DNA of 64,000 nt, from NCBI RefSeq assembly GCF_013185185.1, contig NZ_JAAZWE010000006.1, positions 124,001 through 188,000 on the forward strand. The letters run 5' to 3'. The position numbers were made by a program, and so were the translations under genes. The notes beneath the pieces are model-generated. The model was not told where the DNA came from and searched no databases. It saw only the letters and a list, made by a program, of their open reading frames with translations. This document shows, piece by piece, positions 41,724 through 53,379 of this stretch. This DNA comes from Saccharibacillus endophyticus. GTDB taxonomy: Bacteria > Bacillota > Bacilli > Paenibacillales > Paenibacillaceae. How positions within the stretch are numbered: position 1 is the stretch's first letter; the number at the start of each line of letters is the position of its first letter.

Positions 41724-43283
41724 TCAAGAGATTTTCGAGTTCAACGCTGCAAGCAGGGTTTGCCACTGCGAAGGCCAAGGGCCGAATGCCAGCGTTCCCT
41801 CCTCCGTAAACGGGCCTTTTAACCAGCGACGCCCTTCATTCTCCCATTGTTCCAAGGCTTGTCGTGCAGGGATTTCCCCTTCCAGCACCCGCTGGAACAA
41901 TCGTCTTCCGGTATCGCCGATCTGCCACAATTGCGGATTGTTCTGAATAGCGCGATCTTCCCGCTCCGCAATCGGTTCGGCAGGCCGGAGCTTCGTGAAA
42001 GCTTCGCTTCTATAGCCATTCTTTTCCGCGTCCAACGCGATCGCATCCAAACGACTCGGCATCCGGTACGGATCATGCAGTTCCATCTCCTGCACGCGTT
42101 CTCCCGTGATGAAGCGAATAAATTCCCAAGCCTCGTCTTTGTGCGTGCTTGACGAGACAATCGAGAAGGTATCTCCAAGCCGCACACCCGAACCGATGTC
42201 TTCTTTTCCGGGATGCACGGGAACCGTCACGGTTTTCCATTCAAACGGATCAAAGCCGTTGATGCGTTCCGCATTCCGCGCTGCCGTTTGCAGATCGGAG
42301 GCGTAACGGCTATCCGCAAGCGTCATGGCTACCTTTTCGCCAAGGAACAGGTCTCCCCCAAACGGATCATACTGTTCGGGATCCGTCTCCGAACGAAGCG
42401 CTAACGGAATCGCGCCTTGTTTGGTCATATCCGCTAACGTTGTCCAGAGTTCCAGCCACTGCGGCGTGTTTACCGTCATCTCCTCAGACTCCAAATCGAA
42501 CGTAGAGAGGCCCAGCGGCTCTGTATAAGCACGTATCGCCCATAAAGGATCTTCTGCCAATGTCGGGGTAAAAGATAAACCGTAAGCCGCCTTCCCTTCT
42601 TCGTCCTCGCCGCCGGCTGCACGCGCCAATGCGAATACCTCGTCCCAAGTCATGCCGTCTTCAGGCGGTTTCACGTTATTTCGTTCAAACCAATCGACGT
42701 TATAATACAAGGCGGACGAAGCATAATCGGGCGCGAGCGCGTAAAGTTCTCCTCCGCCCAGATCCTTCAGTCCGTTGATTACGGCAGGAGCAAACGCTTC
42801 TTCCGATTCGCCTGTTTTTTCCATATATGTAGCAAGCGGCTCCGTCCAGTCCTTTTCAACCGCCGAACGCAGCATCTCCGAGTCGAGAATCAATACGTCG
42901 ACCGACTCGCTTCCTTCCGTTAACTTTTGCAATTCTTCAAGAGGAACCCGGGTTCGAACCTGCTCCGAATCCGGATCCATATAGCGATAACGCGTCGTAT
43001 CAATCGCGGGTACAATCTCGATCTCCAGCTCCGGATGCATATATTCATAAATATCGGTATAGGTTTCCCGATAATAACGATCATTGGCTTCTCCGGTGAC
43101 GATTCCGATTCGCAGCGTGTTCGCGTTCTCTGCTTCTCCGCTTTTCAAGCCGCTGGATACGCCTTCTTCCGGCTCTTCTGCAGACGGTTCCCCGCTGCCG
43201 TCCGAAAAGCACCCAGGCAGTAAAAACAACGCTGTCAGGGCAGCGGCAATGCCTTTCCAGGAAAGGCCTTTCTTCTTCTGCAT
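41724..43283 (-). CDS. Orphan extracellular solute-binding lipoprotein
   Basis: Family 1 binding protein of 519 residues. The signal sequence ends LFLLPGC, with lipidated Cys at 25, then a Glu/Ser-rich linker. The mature domain has typical cleft segments (YALAPDYASSALYYNVDWF, MTWDEVFALARAAGG, GVRLGDTFSIVSSSTHKDEAW). No permease, ATPase or hydrolase gene is adjacent; it lies between the tRNA pair and pyrE. It may serve a distant transporter or act as a sensor partner. AGAAGG is close to the ATG. The ligand cannot be read from sequence. Confidence 0.9.
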   Translation of the reverse strand: MQKKKGLSWKGIAAALTALFLLPGCFSDGSGEPSAEEPEEGVSSGLKSGEAENANTLRIGIVTGEANDRYYRETYTDIYEYMHPELEIEIVPAIDTTRYRYMDPDSEQVRTRVPLEELQKLTEGSESVDVLILDSEMLRSAVEKDWTEPLATYMEKTGESEEAFAPAVINGLKDLGGGELYALAPDYASSALYYNVDWFERNNVKPPEDGMTWDEVFALARAAGGEDEEGKAAYGLSFTPTLAEDPLWAIRAYTEPLGLSTFDLESEEMTVNTPQWLELWTTLADMTKQGAIPLALRSETDPEQYDPFGGDLFLGEKVAMTLADSRYASDLQTAARNAERINGFDPFEWKTVTVPVHPGKEDIGSGVRLGDTFSIVSSSTHKDEAWEFIRFITGERVQEMELHDPYRMPSRLDAIALDAEKNGYRSEAFTKLRPAEPIAEREDRAIQNNPQLWQIGDTGRRLFQRVLEGEIPARQALEQWENEGRRWLKGPFTEEGTLAFGPWPSQWQTLLAALNSKIS

Positions 43284-43423
43284 GACCTTCTGCCCCTTTC
43301 AATGATTAACATCTCTTTATATTGGACGCTGCATTGGACATATTGGTTGCGCATCGAATGATTGTTTAAAATCAGCTTACTTCATTGCGCGCATGCCGTC
43401 CAGAGACGAAGCCGGTCGGAAAG

Positions 43424-43458
43424 CAAAAAGCCGGAATTCCGCTCTGGAATTCCGGCTT
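43424..43458 (-). terminator. Terminator of the pyr operon
   Basis: AAGCCGGAATTCC (43428) pairs with GGAATTCCGGCTT (43446). On minus it is followed by TTTTTGC, 28 bases after the pyrE stop. Confidence 0.9.
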
Positions 43459-43486
43459 ACTCTGTACCGTTATCTATGATACGCGT

Positions 43487-44128
43487 TTATTTGCCGAAAG
43501 CCGACGGATCTTCGCGCCATGATTTCAACAATTCGACCTGGCTTTCCTGAATCGTTCCCAGTTCCAACGCCGTCTGCATAAGCGCTGTGTAGTTGGACAA
43601 TGTGGCAAGCGGAACATCGGCCTCGGCAAAGACTTGAATCGCGCGATCCAACTGGTAGCTGAAGATCGCAAGCACGGCCAGAGGCTCCGCTCCCGCTTCG
43701 CGCACGGCCAGAGCTGCTTTAAGCGAACTGCCGCCTGTAGAGATCAGGTCTTCGATCACGACGACCTTTTGCCCTTCTTTGATCAGACCTTCGATTTGAT
43801 TCTGTTTGCCGTGCCCTTTGGCTTTGTCGCGAATATAAGCCATAGGCAGATTGAGTTTCTGAGCGACCCAAGCCGCATGCGGAATACCTGCTGTCGCGGT
43901 TCCCGCAATCACTTCCGCATCCGGGTACCGGGTACGGATCAACTCCGCAAAACCTTCGGCAATCCGATCGCGCACTTCCGGGTAAGCCATCGTCAGGCGA
44001 TTATCGCAGTAAATGGGAGATTTAATGCCCGATGTCCAGGTAAAAGGCTCGTCCGGCCGCAAAGCTACCGCACCGATATTCAGCAGGTCTGCTGCAATTT
44101 TAGCTTCGATCGTAGTTTGTGTCGTCAT
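43487..44128 (-). CDS. pyrE: Orotate phosphoribosyltransferase
   Basis: Converts orotate and PRPP to orotidine monophosphate, the fifth step of UMP synthesis, in the cytoplasm. The 213-residue length is normal. The PRPP-binding motif is VVVIEDLISTGGSS, and YIRDKAKGHGKQNQIEG is the flexible catalytic loop with conserved Lys. IYCDNRLTMAYPEVRD at the N-terminus fits the family. GGAGG lies upstream of the ATG. It is the last gene of the operon, 30 bases after pyrF. Confidence 0.96.
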   Translation of the reverse strand: MTTQTTIEAKIAADLLNIGAVALRPDEPFTWTSGIKSPIYCDNRLTMAYPEVRDRIAEGFAELIRTRYPDAEVIAGTATAGIPHAAWVAQKLNLPMAYIRDKAKGHGKQNQIEGLIKEGQKVVVIEDLISTGGSSLKAALAVREAGAEPLAVLAIFSYQLDRAIQVFAEADVPLATLSNYTALMQTALELGTIQESQVELLKSWREDPSAFGK

Positions 44129-44158
44129 ATTGATGTTCCTCCAGAATTTCGAATTGGT

Positions 44159-44905
44159 TTACGCTTGTCCGTTGCCCATCTCCGCCAAGATCTGAAGCGC
44201 CGCCGCTCTCGGGTCTGCCGCTGCCGTGATCGGCCGTCCGACTACGATATAATCGCATCCCCCGTTGATCGCTTGGCCCGGCGTTTTGGTGCGCGATTGG
44301 TCGTCGGCCGCGCTGCCCGCAGGCCGAATACCCGGCGTTACGGTCAGGAAATCCGCTCCGCAAGCGGCTTTGATCCCTTCCGCTTCGAGCGGGCTGGCTA
44401 CAACGCCGTCCAATCCTGCTGCAGCAGTCAGTTTCGCATAACGAATCACGGCATCTTCCACGCTTCCCGGAATACCGATTTCTTCGTTCATGGTCAATTG
44501 GTTCGTACTGGTCAGCTGCGTTACCGCGATCACCCATGGACGATTCAGCGAAGGATCTGCGGCAAGCGCCTCTTCCACGCCTCGCATAGCTGCCGACATC
44601 ATCGCCGATCCGCCTGCGGCATGGACGTTGAACATATCGACGCCCAACTTCGTAATGCTGTTCGCGCCGCTTTTTACCGTATTGGGAATATCGTGCATTT
44701 TCAGATCGAGAAAGACCGAGTAGCCGAGCGACTTCAGTTCCTCCACGAATTTAGGTCCTGCCTGATAAAAAAGCTGCATGCCGACCTTCATATAACAAGG
44801 AATGCCTTCCAGCTTGCGAATCATTTCCCGCGCCGAAACATCATCCGGGTAATCGAGCGCGACCATCAGCCGCCGTGCCAGTTGTTCATTAATGATCGAA
44901 GTCAT
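44159..44905 (-). CDS. pyrF: Orotidine 5'-phosphate decarboxylase
   Basis: Decarboxylates OMP to UMP, the last step of the pathway. 248 residues forming a TIM barrel. The catalytic signature is seen as VFLDLKMHDIPNTV, with the Asp-Lys-Asp array, preceded by LMVALDYPD. The phosphate-binding end is VTPGIRPAG and YIVVGRPIT. GGAGG precedes the ATG. It follows carB directly in this operon; pyrK and pyrD, which separate them in B. subtilis, are absent. Confidence 0.96.
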   Translation of the reverse strand: MTSIINEQLARRLMVALDYPDDVSAREMIRKLEGIPCYMKVGMQLFYQAGPKFVEELKSLGYSVFLDLKMHDIPNTVKSGANSITKLGVDMFNVHAAGGSAMMSAAMRGVEEALAADPSLNRPWVIAVTQLTSTNQLTMNEEIGIPGSVEDAVIRYAKLTAAAGLDGVVASPLEAEGIKAACGADFLTVTPGIRPAGSAADDQSRTKTPGQAINGGCDYIVVGRPITAAADPRAAALQILAEMGNGQA

Positions 44906-45040
44906 ACATTTCCTCCGTATGTGAATTTGAAAATCCCGCCGACCGGGCGCACAGGAGAGGCGCCCGCAGAATTCTGCACGGCGCCTTCCGTTCGATCGCG
45001 CCCGCCCGCTGCTGCCGGGAAAGCCGTTCGAATATGTGAT

Positions 45041-48265
<3,225 letters not shown>

Positions 48266-48266
48266 A

Positions 48267-49397
48267 TTAACGTGCTCCTCTCATGGCGGCCATCATTACG
48301 GCTTGGCGCGGCTGTTTCGGACTGCTTTTTTTGTGCTCGCGGATCATTTCGATGAAGCGGTCGAACAGGTAGCTGTTGTCGGAAGGCCCGGGCGCGGCTT
48401 CCGGATGATACTGCACGGAGAAGGCCGGGAATTTCGTATGGCGCACTCCCTCGATGGTCTTGTCGTTATTATTGATATGCGTCACTTCGAAGTCGGTACC
48501 CGCCAGCGAATCTTCTTTGACGGTGTAGCCGTGGTTTTGCGACGTGATGTAGCAGCGGCCCGTCGCCAGTTCCTTGACCGGATGGTTGCCGCCGCGATGT
48601 CCGAATTTCAGCTTCTCGGTATCCGCTCCGCCGGCCAGTGCCAGCAGTTGGTGTCCGAGACAGATGCCGAAGATCGGGTATTCGCCCAGCAGTTCCTTGA
48701 TCGTCTCCACCGCGTGCGGCACGTCTTTCGGATCCCCGGGGCCGTTGGATAATTGGATGCCGTCCGGGTTGAGGCGGCGGACCTGCTCGGCCGTGATATC
48801 CTGCGGAACGACCACGATGTCGCATCCGCGGGCGCTCAGTTCGCGGACGATGCCGCTTTTTGCGCCGTAATCGATCAGCACGATACGCTCGCCGTGCCCC
48901 GGACTGTTATATACGTTCGGCGTCGATGTTCGTTTGACTTGATCATTCACCAGTGCGGAAGCCTGCAGCATTTCCTTCAGCTCTTCGACCGAATGCTCTC
49001 CTGCAGTCAAAATGCCGCGCATCGTGCCGTGGTTGCGCAGAATGCGGGTCAGCATGCGGGTATCGATATCGCTGATGCCGACAATTCCGTGCTCCTTGAG
49101 CAGCTCATCCAGCGTATACTCGGCGCGCCAGTTGCTCGGCACCGGCTCGTAGCGCCGCACCACGAAGCCGTTCACGAACGGACGGACCGATTCGAAATCG
49201 TCGCGGGTGATGCCGTAGTTGCCGATCAGCGGGTAGGTCATCGTCACGATCTGGTTGCAGTACGACGGATCGGACAGCACTTCCTGGTAGCCTGTAATCC
49301 CTGTATTGAACACGACCTCGCCGGTCGTATTGCCTTGAGCGCCGAACGAGCGACCTGTGAAAAGGGTGCCGTCTTCGAGCAGAAGTTTTGCCTGCAT
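48267..49397 (-). CDS. carA: Carbamoyl-phosphate synthase small subunit
   Basis: Glutaminase subunit supplying ammonia to CarB. 376 residues: an N-terminal CPSase domain (LLLEDGTLFTGRSFGAQGNT), then a class I glutamine amidotransferase domain. The nucleophile elbow is FGICLGHQLLALAGG, with catalytic Cys, and the His-Glu pair is in FSVQYHPEAAPGP. AAGGAGG precedes the ATG. It is separated from pyrC by 450 bases that hold repeat copy C, unusual inside this operon. Confidence 0.97.
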   Translation of the reverse strand: MQAKLLLEDGTLFTGRSFGAQGNTTGEVVFNTGITGYQEVLSDPSYCNQIVTMTYPLIGNYGITRDDFESVRPFVNGFVVRRYEPVPSNWRAEYTLDELLKEHGIVGISDIDTRMLTRILRNHGTMRGILTAGEHSVEELKEMLQASALVNDQVKRTSTPNVYNSPGHGERIVLIDYGAKSGIVRELSARGCDIVVVPQDITAEQVRRLNPDGIQLSNGPGDPKDVPHAVETIKELLGEYPIFGICLGHQLLALAGGADTEKLKFGHRGGNHPVKELATGRCYITSQNHGYTVKEDSLAGTDFEVTHINNNDKTIEGVRHTKFPAFSVQYHPEAAPGPSDNSYLFDRFIEMIREHKKSSPKQPRQAVMMAAMRGAR

Positions 49398-49440
49398 GGA
49401 TATGAGTCCTCCTTAAGTTTGGCGGGGATGGGAGACGGGA

Positions 49441-49577
49441 CGCTGCGGGCTGAAGAGGGCTTTCGATCGCTGTTGAAATCCGTTTTTCTCTGATTGGAAT
49501 AAGACATAACTGGTGGGAGAAAAACGGATTTCAAAGGCGAGCGCTACGCTTCTTCAGCTCCTCTTCAGCCCTCCGCT
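49441..49577. repeat. Long covarying hairpin, copy C (between pyrC and carA)
   Basis: Inner 18-bp perfect stem TTGAAATCCGTTTTTCTC (49473) with its complement at 49517, and outer stem GGGCTGAAGAGG (49447) with CCTCTTCAGCCC (49560). The terminal loop is GATTGGAATAAGAC...ACTGGTGG. Copy D shares the loop and flanks, while both stems change in a pairing-preserving way. It fills much of the 450-base gap in the operon. Confidence 0.85.
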
Positions 49578-49802
49578 CCTGTTGGTGGGTGAAGCTACTT
49601 TCTTAAAAGCGGAAGAGCTTAAAGACTGGAAAGATTGATTTGGAAAGCGTCATTGAAGTTTGATGCTCAAACTTCTCGACGGTTCGGGTGAGCTTGCAGT
49701 TGCTTTTATATAGAAGAAGAATTTCTTCGGGTAGTCGTTGTAAGGTGATGATGCGAAAAAGGTTAGATGGTGAAGGCCTTTTCCGAGTTGCCGGACTTGC
49801 TT

Positions 49803-49833
49803 GCACGGTCAGGCTGTTAAGGCCTGACCGTGC
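49803..49833 (-). other. Perfect 12-bp stem-loop after pyrC
   Basis: GCACGGTCAGGC and GCCTGACCGTGC enclose TGTTAAG, 15 bases after the pyrC stop. No T run follows on the minus strand, so it may be an mRNA-stabilising or partial-termination hairpin between pyrC and carA. Confidence 0.6.
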
Positions 49834-49847
49834 GGTTTGCGTCCATG

Positions 49848-51197
49848 TTAAGCATTCACGTTTTGACCCAGCTCTGCTCCGTAGACGGGGCGGCCGGCCA
49901 AGAGCGTCATGACCGGCCAACCGAAGAGCGTACGGCCCGTGAACGGCGTGTTGCGCCCTTTGGTGGCAAAGGTTTCCGGATCGACCGTTTTTTCAAGCTC
50001 CAGGTCGATGATCGCGATATCGGCGACGGCACCGACTTCCAGTTTGCCGGATTCCAGACCGAACACCCGCGCAGGATCTTGCGTCATCCGGCGGACCAGG
50101 AAGTCGAGCGTCCAGCGTCCGGTTTTGACGAATTCGGTATACAGAAGCGGGAAGGCCGTTTCGAAACCGACGATCCCGAAAGGTGCGAGCTCCATGCCTT
50201 TTGCTTTTTCTTCCGCGCTGTGCGGCGCATGGTCGGTAACGATGATGTCGATCGTGCCGTCTTCCAGCGCTTCGATGCAAGCTGCAACGTCGCGCGGCGT
50301 GCGCAGCGGCGGATTCATTTTCCAGTTCGTGTCCATGCCCGGAATGTCTTCGTCCGACAGCACCAGGTGGTGCGGACAAATTTCTGCGGTTACCTTGACC
50401 CCAATCGACTTCGCCAGGCGGATCAATCGAATAGACTGCTCGGTGCTGACGTGGCAGACATGGTAGTGCGCGCCTGTCGCTTCGGCCAGCAGGACGTCGC
50501 GTCCGACATGAATCGCTTCGGACTCGTTCGGGATACCCTTGATGCCGTGTTTTTTCGAGAAGCTGCCTTCCGATACGTATAGCCCTTTGACCAACGAATC
50601 GTCTTCGCAGTGCGCGATGACCGGCATGCCGATCGCGGCGGCACGGGTCATGGCGTCCTTCATCATCTGCGCGTTCTGCACGCCTACGCCGTCGTCCGTG
50701 AAGCCGATCGCCCCTGCCGCTTTCAGCGCTTCGAAGTCGGTCAGTTCCTGACCCTGCTCGTTCTTGGTGATCGCCGCGTAAGGCAGCACGTTGACGAGGC
50801 TGGCTTCTTTGGCTTTGTCCAGTACCAGCTTGACCGTCTCCGGGTTGTCCGTGACCGGCTTCGTGTTCGGCATGCAGGCGATGGTCGTGAATCCGCCTTG
50901 CGCCGCCGAACGCGCGCCGCTCTCGATGGTTTCTTTATGTTCGAAGCCCGGTTCGCGCAAATGTACGTGCATGTCGATCAGACCCGGCGTTGCCAGCTTG
51001 CCTTGTGCGTCGTACACGATCATTCCTTCATTTACATTCTCGATCATCCGGTCATCCGCCGATTGATACCAGCCGGAAGACAGAATCGCCAGCACCTTGC
51101 CGTCCTGAATCAGAACGTCGCTCCGCTGCAGTTGTCCGTCTTCGCTTAGTACGCTTGCGTTTTGAATCCACACGTCCACGTTCGAGTAGTTCATCAT
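49848..51197 (-). CDS. pyrC: Dihydroorotase
   Basis: Zinc enzyme cyclising carbamoyl aspartate to dihydroorotate, third step of UMP synthesis. 449 residues, amidohydrolase barrel. The first metal pair is in LIDMHVHLREPGFEHKE, later ligands are in AHCEDDSLVKG and CHVSTEQSIRL, and the catalytic Asp is in IIVTDHAPHSAEEK. GGAGGG lies nine bases before the ATG. It follows pyrB by 91 bases. A stem-loop and repeat copy C follow its stop. Confidence 0.96.
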   Translation of the reverse strand: MMNYSNVDVWIQNASVLSEDGQLQRSDVLIQDGKVLAILSSGWYQSADDRMIENVNEGMIVYDAQGKLATPGLIDMHVHLREPGFEHKETIESGARSAAQGGFTTIACMPNTKPVTDNPETVKLVLDKAKEASLVNVLPYAAITKNEQGQELTDFEALKAAGAIGFTDDGVGVQNAQMMKDAMTRAAAIGMPVIAHCEDDSLVKGLYVSEGSFSKKHGIKGIPNESEAIHVGRDVLLAEATGAHYHVCHVSTEQSIRLIRLAKSIGVKVTAEICPHHLVLSDEDIPGMDTNWKMNPPLRTPRDVAACIEALEDGTIDIIVTDHAPHSAEEKAKGMELAPFGIVGFETAFPLLYTEFVKTGRWTLDFLVRRMTQDPARVFGLESGKLEVGAVADIAIIDLELEKTVDPETFATKGRNTPFTGRTLFGWPVMTLLAGRPVYGAELGQNVNA

Positions 51198-51288
51198 AAT
51201 CCAAATCCCTCCGGTTCCATTCTCGTTTCGCTTTCGCGCTTATTCAGGCTTCCCGCCATTCGTTATCCATGCCTGGCAGCTTGACGGA

Positions 51289-52196
51289 TTATCTCAATGC
51301 CCGTTCGACGACCGCCATGCGAATCGGCACGCCGTTGCTCATTTGCGAGAAAATCTTCGAGTTCGGCGCTTCGACCAAATCCCCGTCGATTTCGACATCG
51401 CGATTGACCGGAGCCGGGTGCATGATGATCGCGTGCGACTTCATCGTTTTCGCCCGATCCACCGTCAATCCATACTGGGCGCGATATTCGCTTTTCGACT
51501 TCAGGATGCCTTCGCCGTGACGTTCGAGCTGTGCTCTCAGCATCATGACCACATCCGCATTCAGCGCTTCTTCCATCGTCACATACGGTGCGTAAGCTTC
51601 CAGCTCCGGCGCTCTCATGCTGTCCGGCGCGCAGAATTTAACCGTAGCACCCAGCGTCCGCAGCGCCCACAGATTGGAGCGCGCCACCCGGCTGTGCTTC
51701 ACGTCTCCGATGATGGAAACGGTCAGGCCGCGAATCTCGCCGAACTGTTTGCGCATCGTGTACACGTCCAGCAGCGCTTGCGTCGGGTGCTCGTTGTTGC
51801 CGTCCCCGGCATTGATCAGCGGCACTCGCACATGCTTCGCCAGTTCTTCCAGCACGCCGATCGGCTTCAAGCGAATGACGCCCGCGTCGATGCCCATGCT
51901 TTCCAGCGTGCGTACCGTGTCGTAGATCGACTCGCCTTTTTCCATGCTGGAAGCGGCGGCCGCGAAGTTCAGCACCTGCGTGCCCAGACGCTTTTGCGCC
52001 ATTTCGAACGAGAATCTTGTCCGCGTGCTGTTTTCGAAAAACATGTTGGCGATAAAGCGGTCTTCCAGGATCGGCGCTCTTTTTTCCGTGTGACTTTCCC
52101 AGTAAGCGGCTCTCAGCAGGATCGAGTCAAGCTCGGAGGCGCTCAAGTCTTTGAGTCCGAGCAGTTCGCGTTCGCGAAGCGAGGAGCGGTAGGCGA

Positions 52197-52200
<4 letters not shown>
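51289..52200 (-). CDS. pyrB: Aspartate carbamoyltransferase catalytic subunit
   Basis: Transfers carbamoyl from carbamoyl phosphate to aspartate, the committed step of pyrimidine synthesis. 303 residues, catalytic chain only; no regulatory chain is present, as in other Bacilli. The carbamoyl-phosphate motif is FFENSTRTRFSFEMA, and the aspartate domain contains LINAGDGNNEHPTQALLD. The ATG overlaps the pyrR stop by four bases, and GGGAGGT lies inside pyrR. Confidence 0.96.
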
Positions 52201-52754
<554 letters not shown>

Positions 52755-52830
52755 GTGTGTGCGCCTCCTCAGGCAAAAGGTTTGTCACCCTTCGGCCCCG
52801 TGAACGTCGGTTTCTTTTGCGTCTGTATGC

Positions 52831-52971
52831 AAAAAGACTCCTTGCCCAGGCGGGCAAGGAGTCGAAATCGACATGTTGATTCGACGAAGAGCGCCAAAAA
52901 TCGTTCCGCTCTCGGCGGACGCATTCTTGGTGAATCGTCGTTCACGTTACCTTGCCAGTCTCACGGGACTG
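52831..52971 (-). promoter_or_regulatory. PyrR-controlled attenuator of the pyr operon
   Basis: On the minus strand, CAGTCCCGTGAGACTG with the following GCAAGG (52956-52971 and beyond) matches the PyrR-binding hairpin. Further on, GACTCCTTGCCC and GGGCAAGGAGTC (52836-52863) form a terminator with five T residues. The GCAAGG overlap between the two allows alternative antiterminator pairing. One attenuator is seen, at the head of the operon; the tight pyrR-pyrB overlap leaves no room for another there. Confidence 0.85.
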
Positions 52972-53020
52972 AATTAAAGGTGCTATTCATTGGGCGCAAG
53001 TTCCGCCTCTGTTGCAATGA

Positions 53021-53049
53021 ATTATGACAGAAGGGTTATCTCCTGTCAA
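53021..53049 (-). promoter_or_regulatory. Pyr operon promoter
   Basis: Minus strand TTGACA, 17 bases, CATAAT, placed about 45 bases before the PyrR-binding hairpin. It is a near-consensus sigma-A promoter. The AT-rich stretch from 53050 to 53310 beyond it shows nothing else convincing. Confidence 0.85.
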
Positions 53050-53316
53050 CCACCTGTATTTCATTTCGTCGATCCTTTTTACATATGGGAGAAACGAAAT
53101 GAAGTTGACCGATATGCACCTTTTACACATGAATCATAAAATAACACTGCGCTCTCCTATTCCCTTATTCATAATTATACATTTAAATGTTGTATTTATT
53201 CAATAGTTTTTTTGAATTCTATTTTTATCCCCAATCTTTATGTCTGCGCGAACATATCAACCGAAAGACCCATAAATAAGGATTCTGGACATGGCTTTTT
53301 TCCGAAAACGTTTGCT

Positions 53317-53343
53317 TGAATTTCAGTCGAAACCTGCCGAAAT
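53317..53343 (+). promoter_or_regulatory. Sigma-D-like promoter of the second chemoreceptor
   Basis: TGAA, 15 bases, GCCGAAAT against consensus TAAA-N15-GCCGATAT, 37 bases before the start codon. Confidence 0.65.
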
Positions 53344-53379
53344 ATAAGATATCTATGCAATGAGGGGAGATTACACAGA

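Noticed and set aside
53099..53206. 35-codon frame after GGGAG in the AT-rich gap upstream of the second chemoreceptor
   Set aside because: The ribosome site is plausible, but no promoter, conservation clue or terminator supports it.
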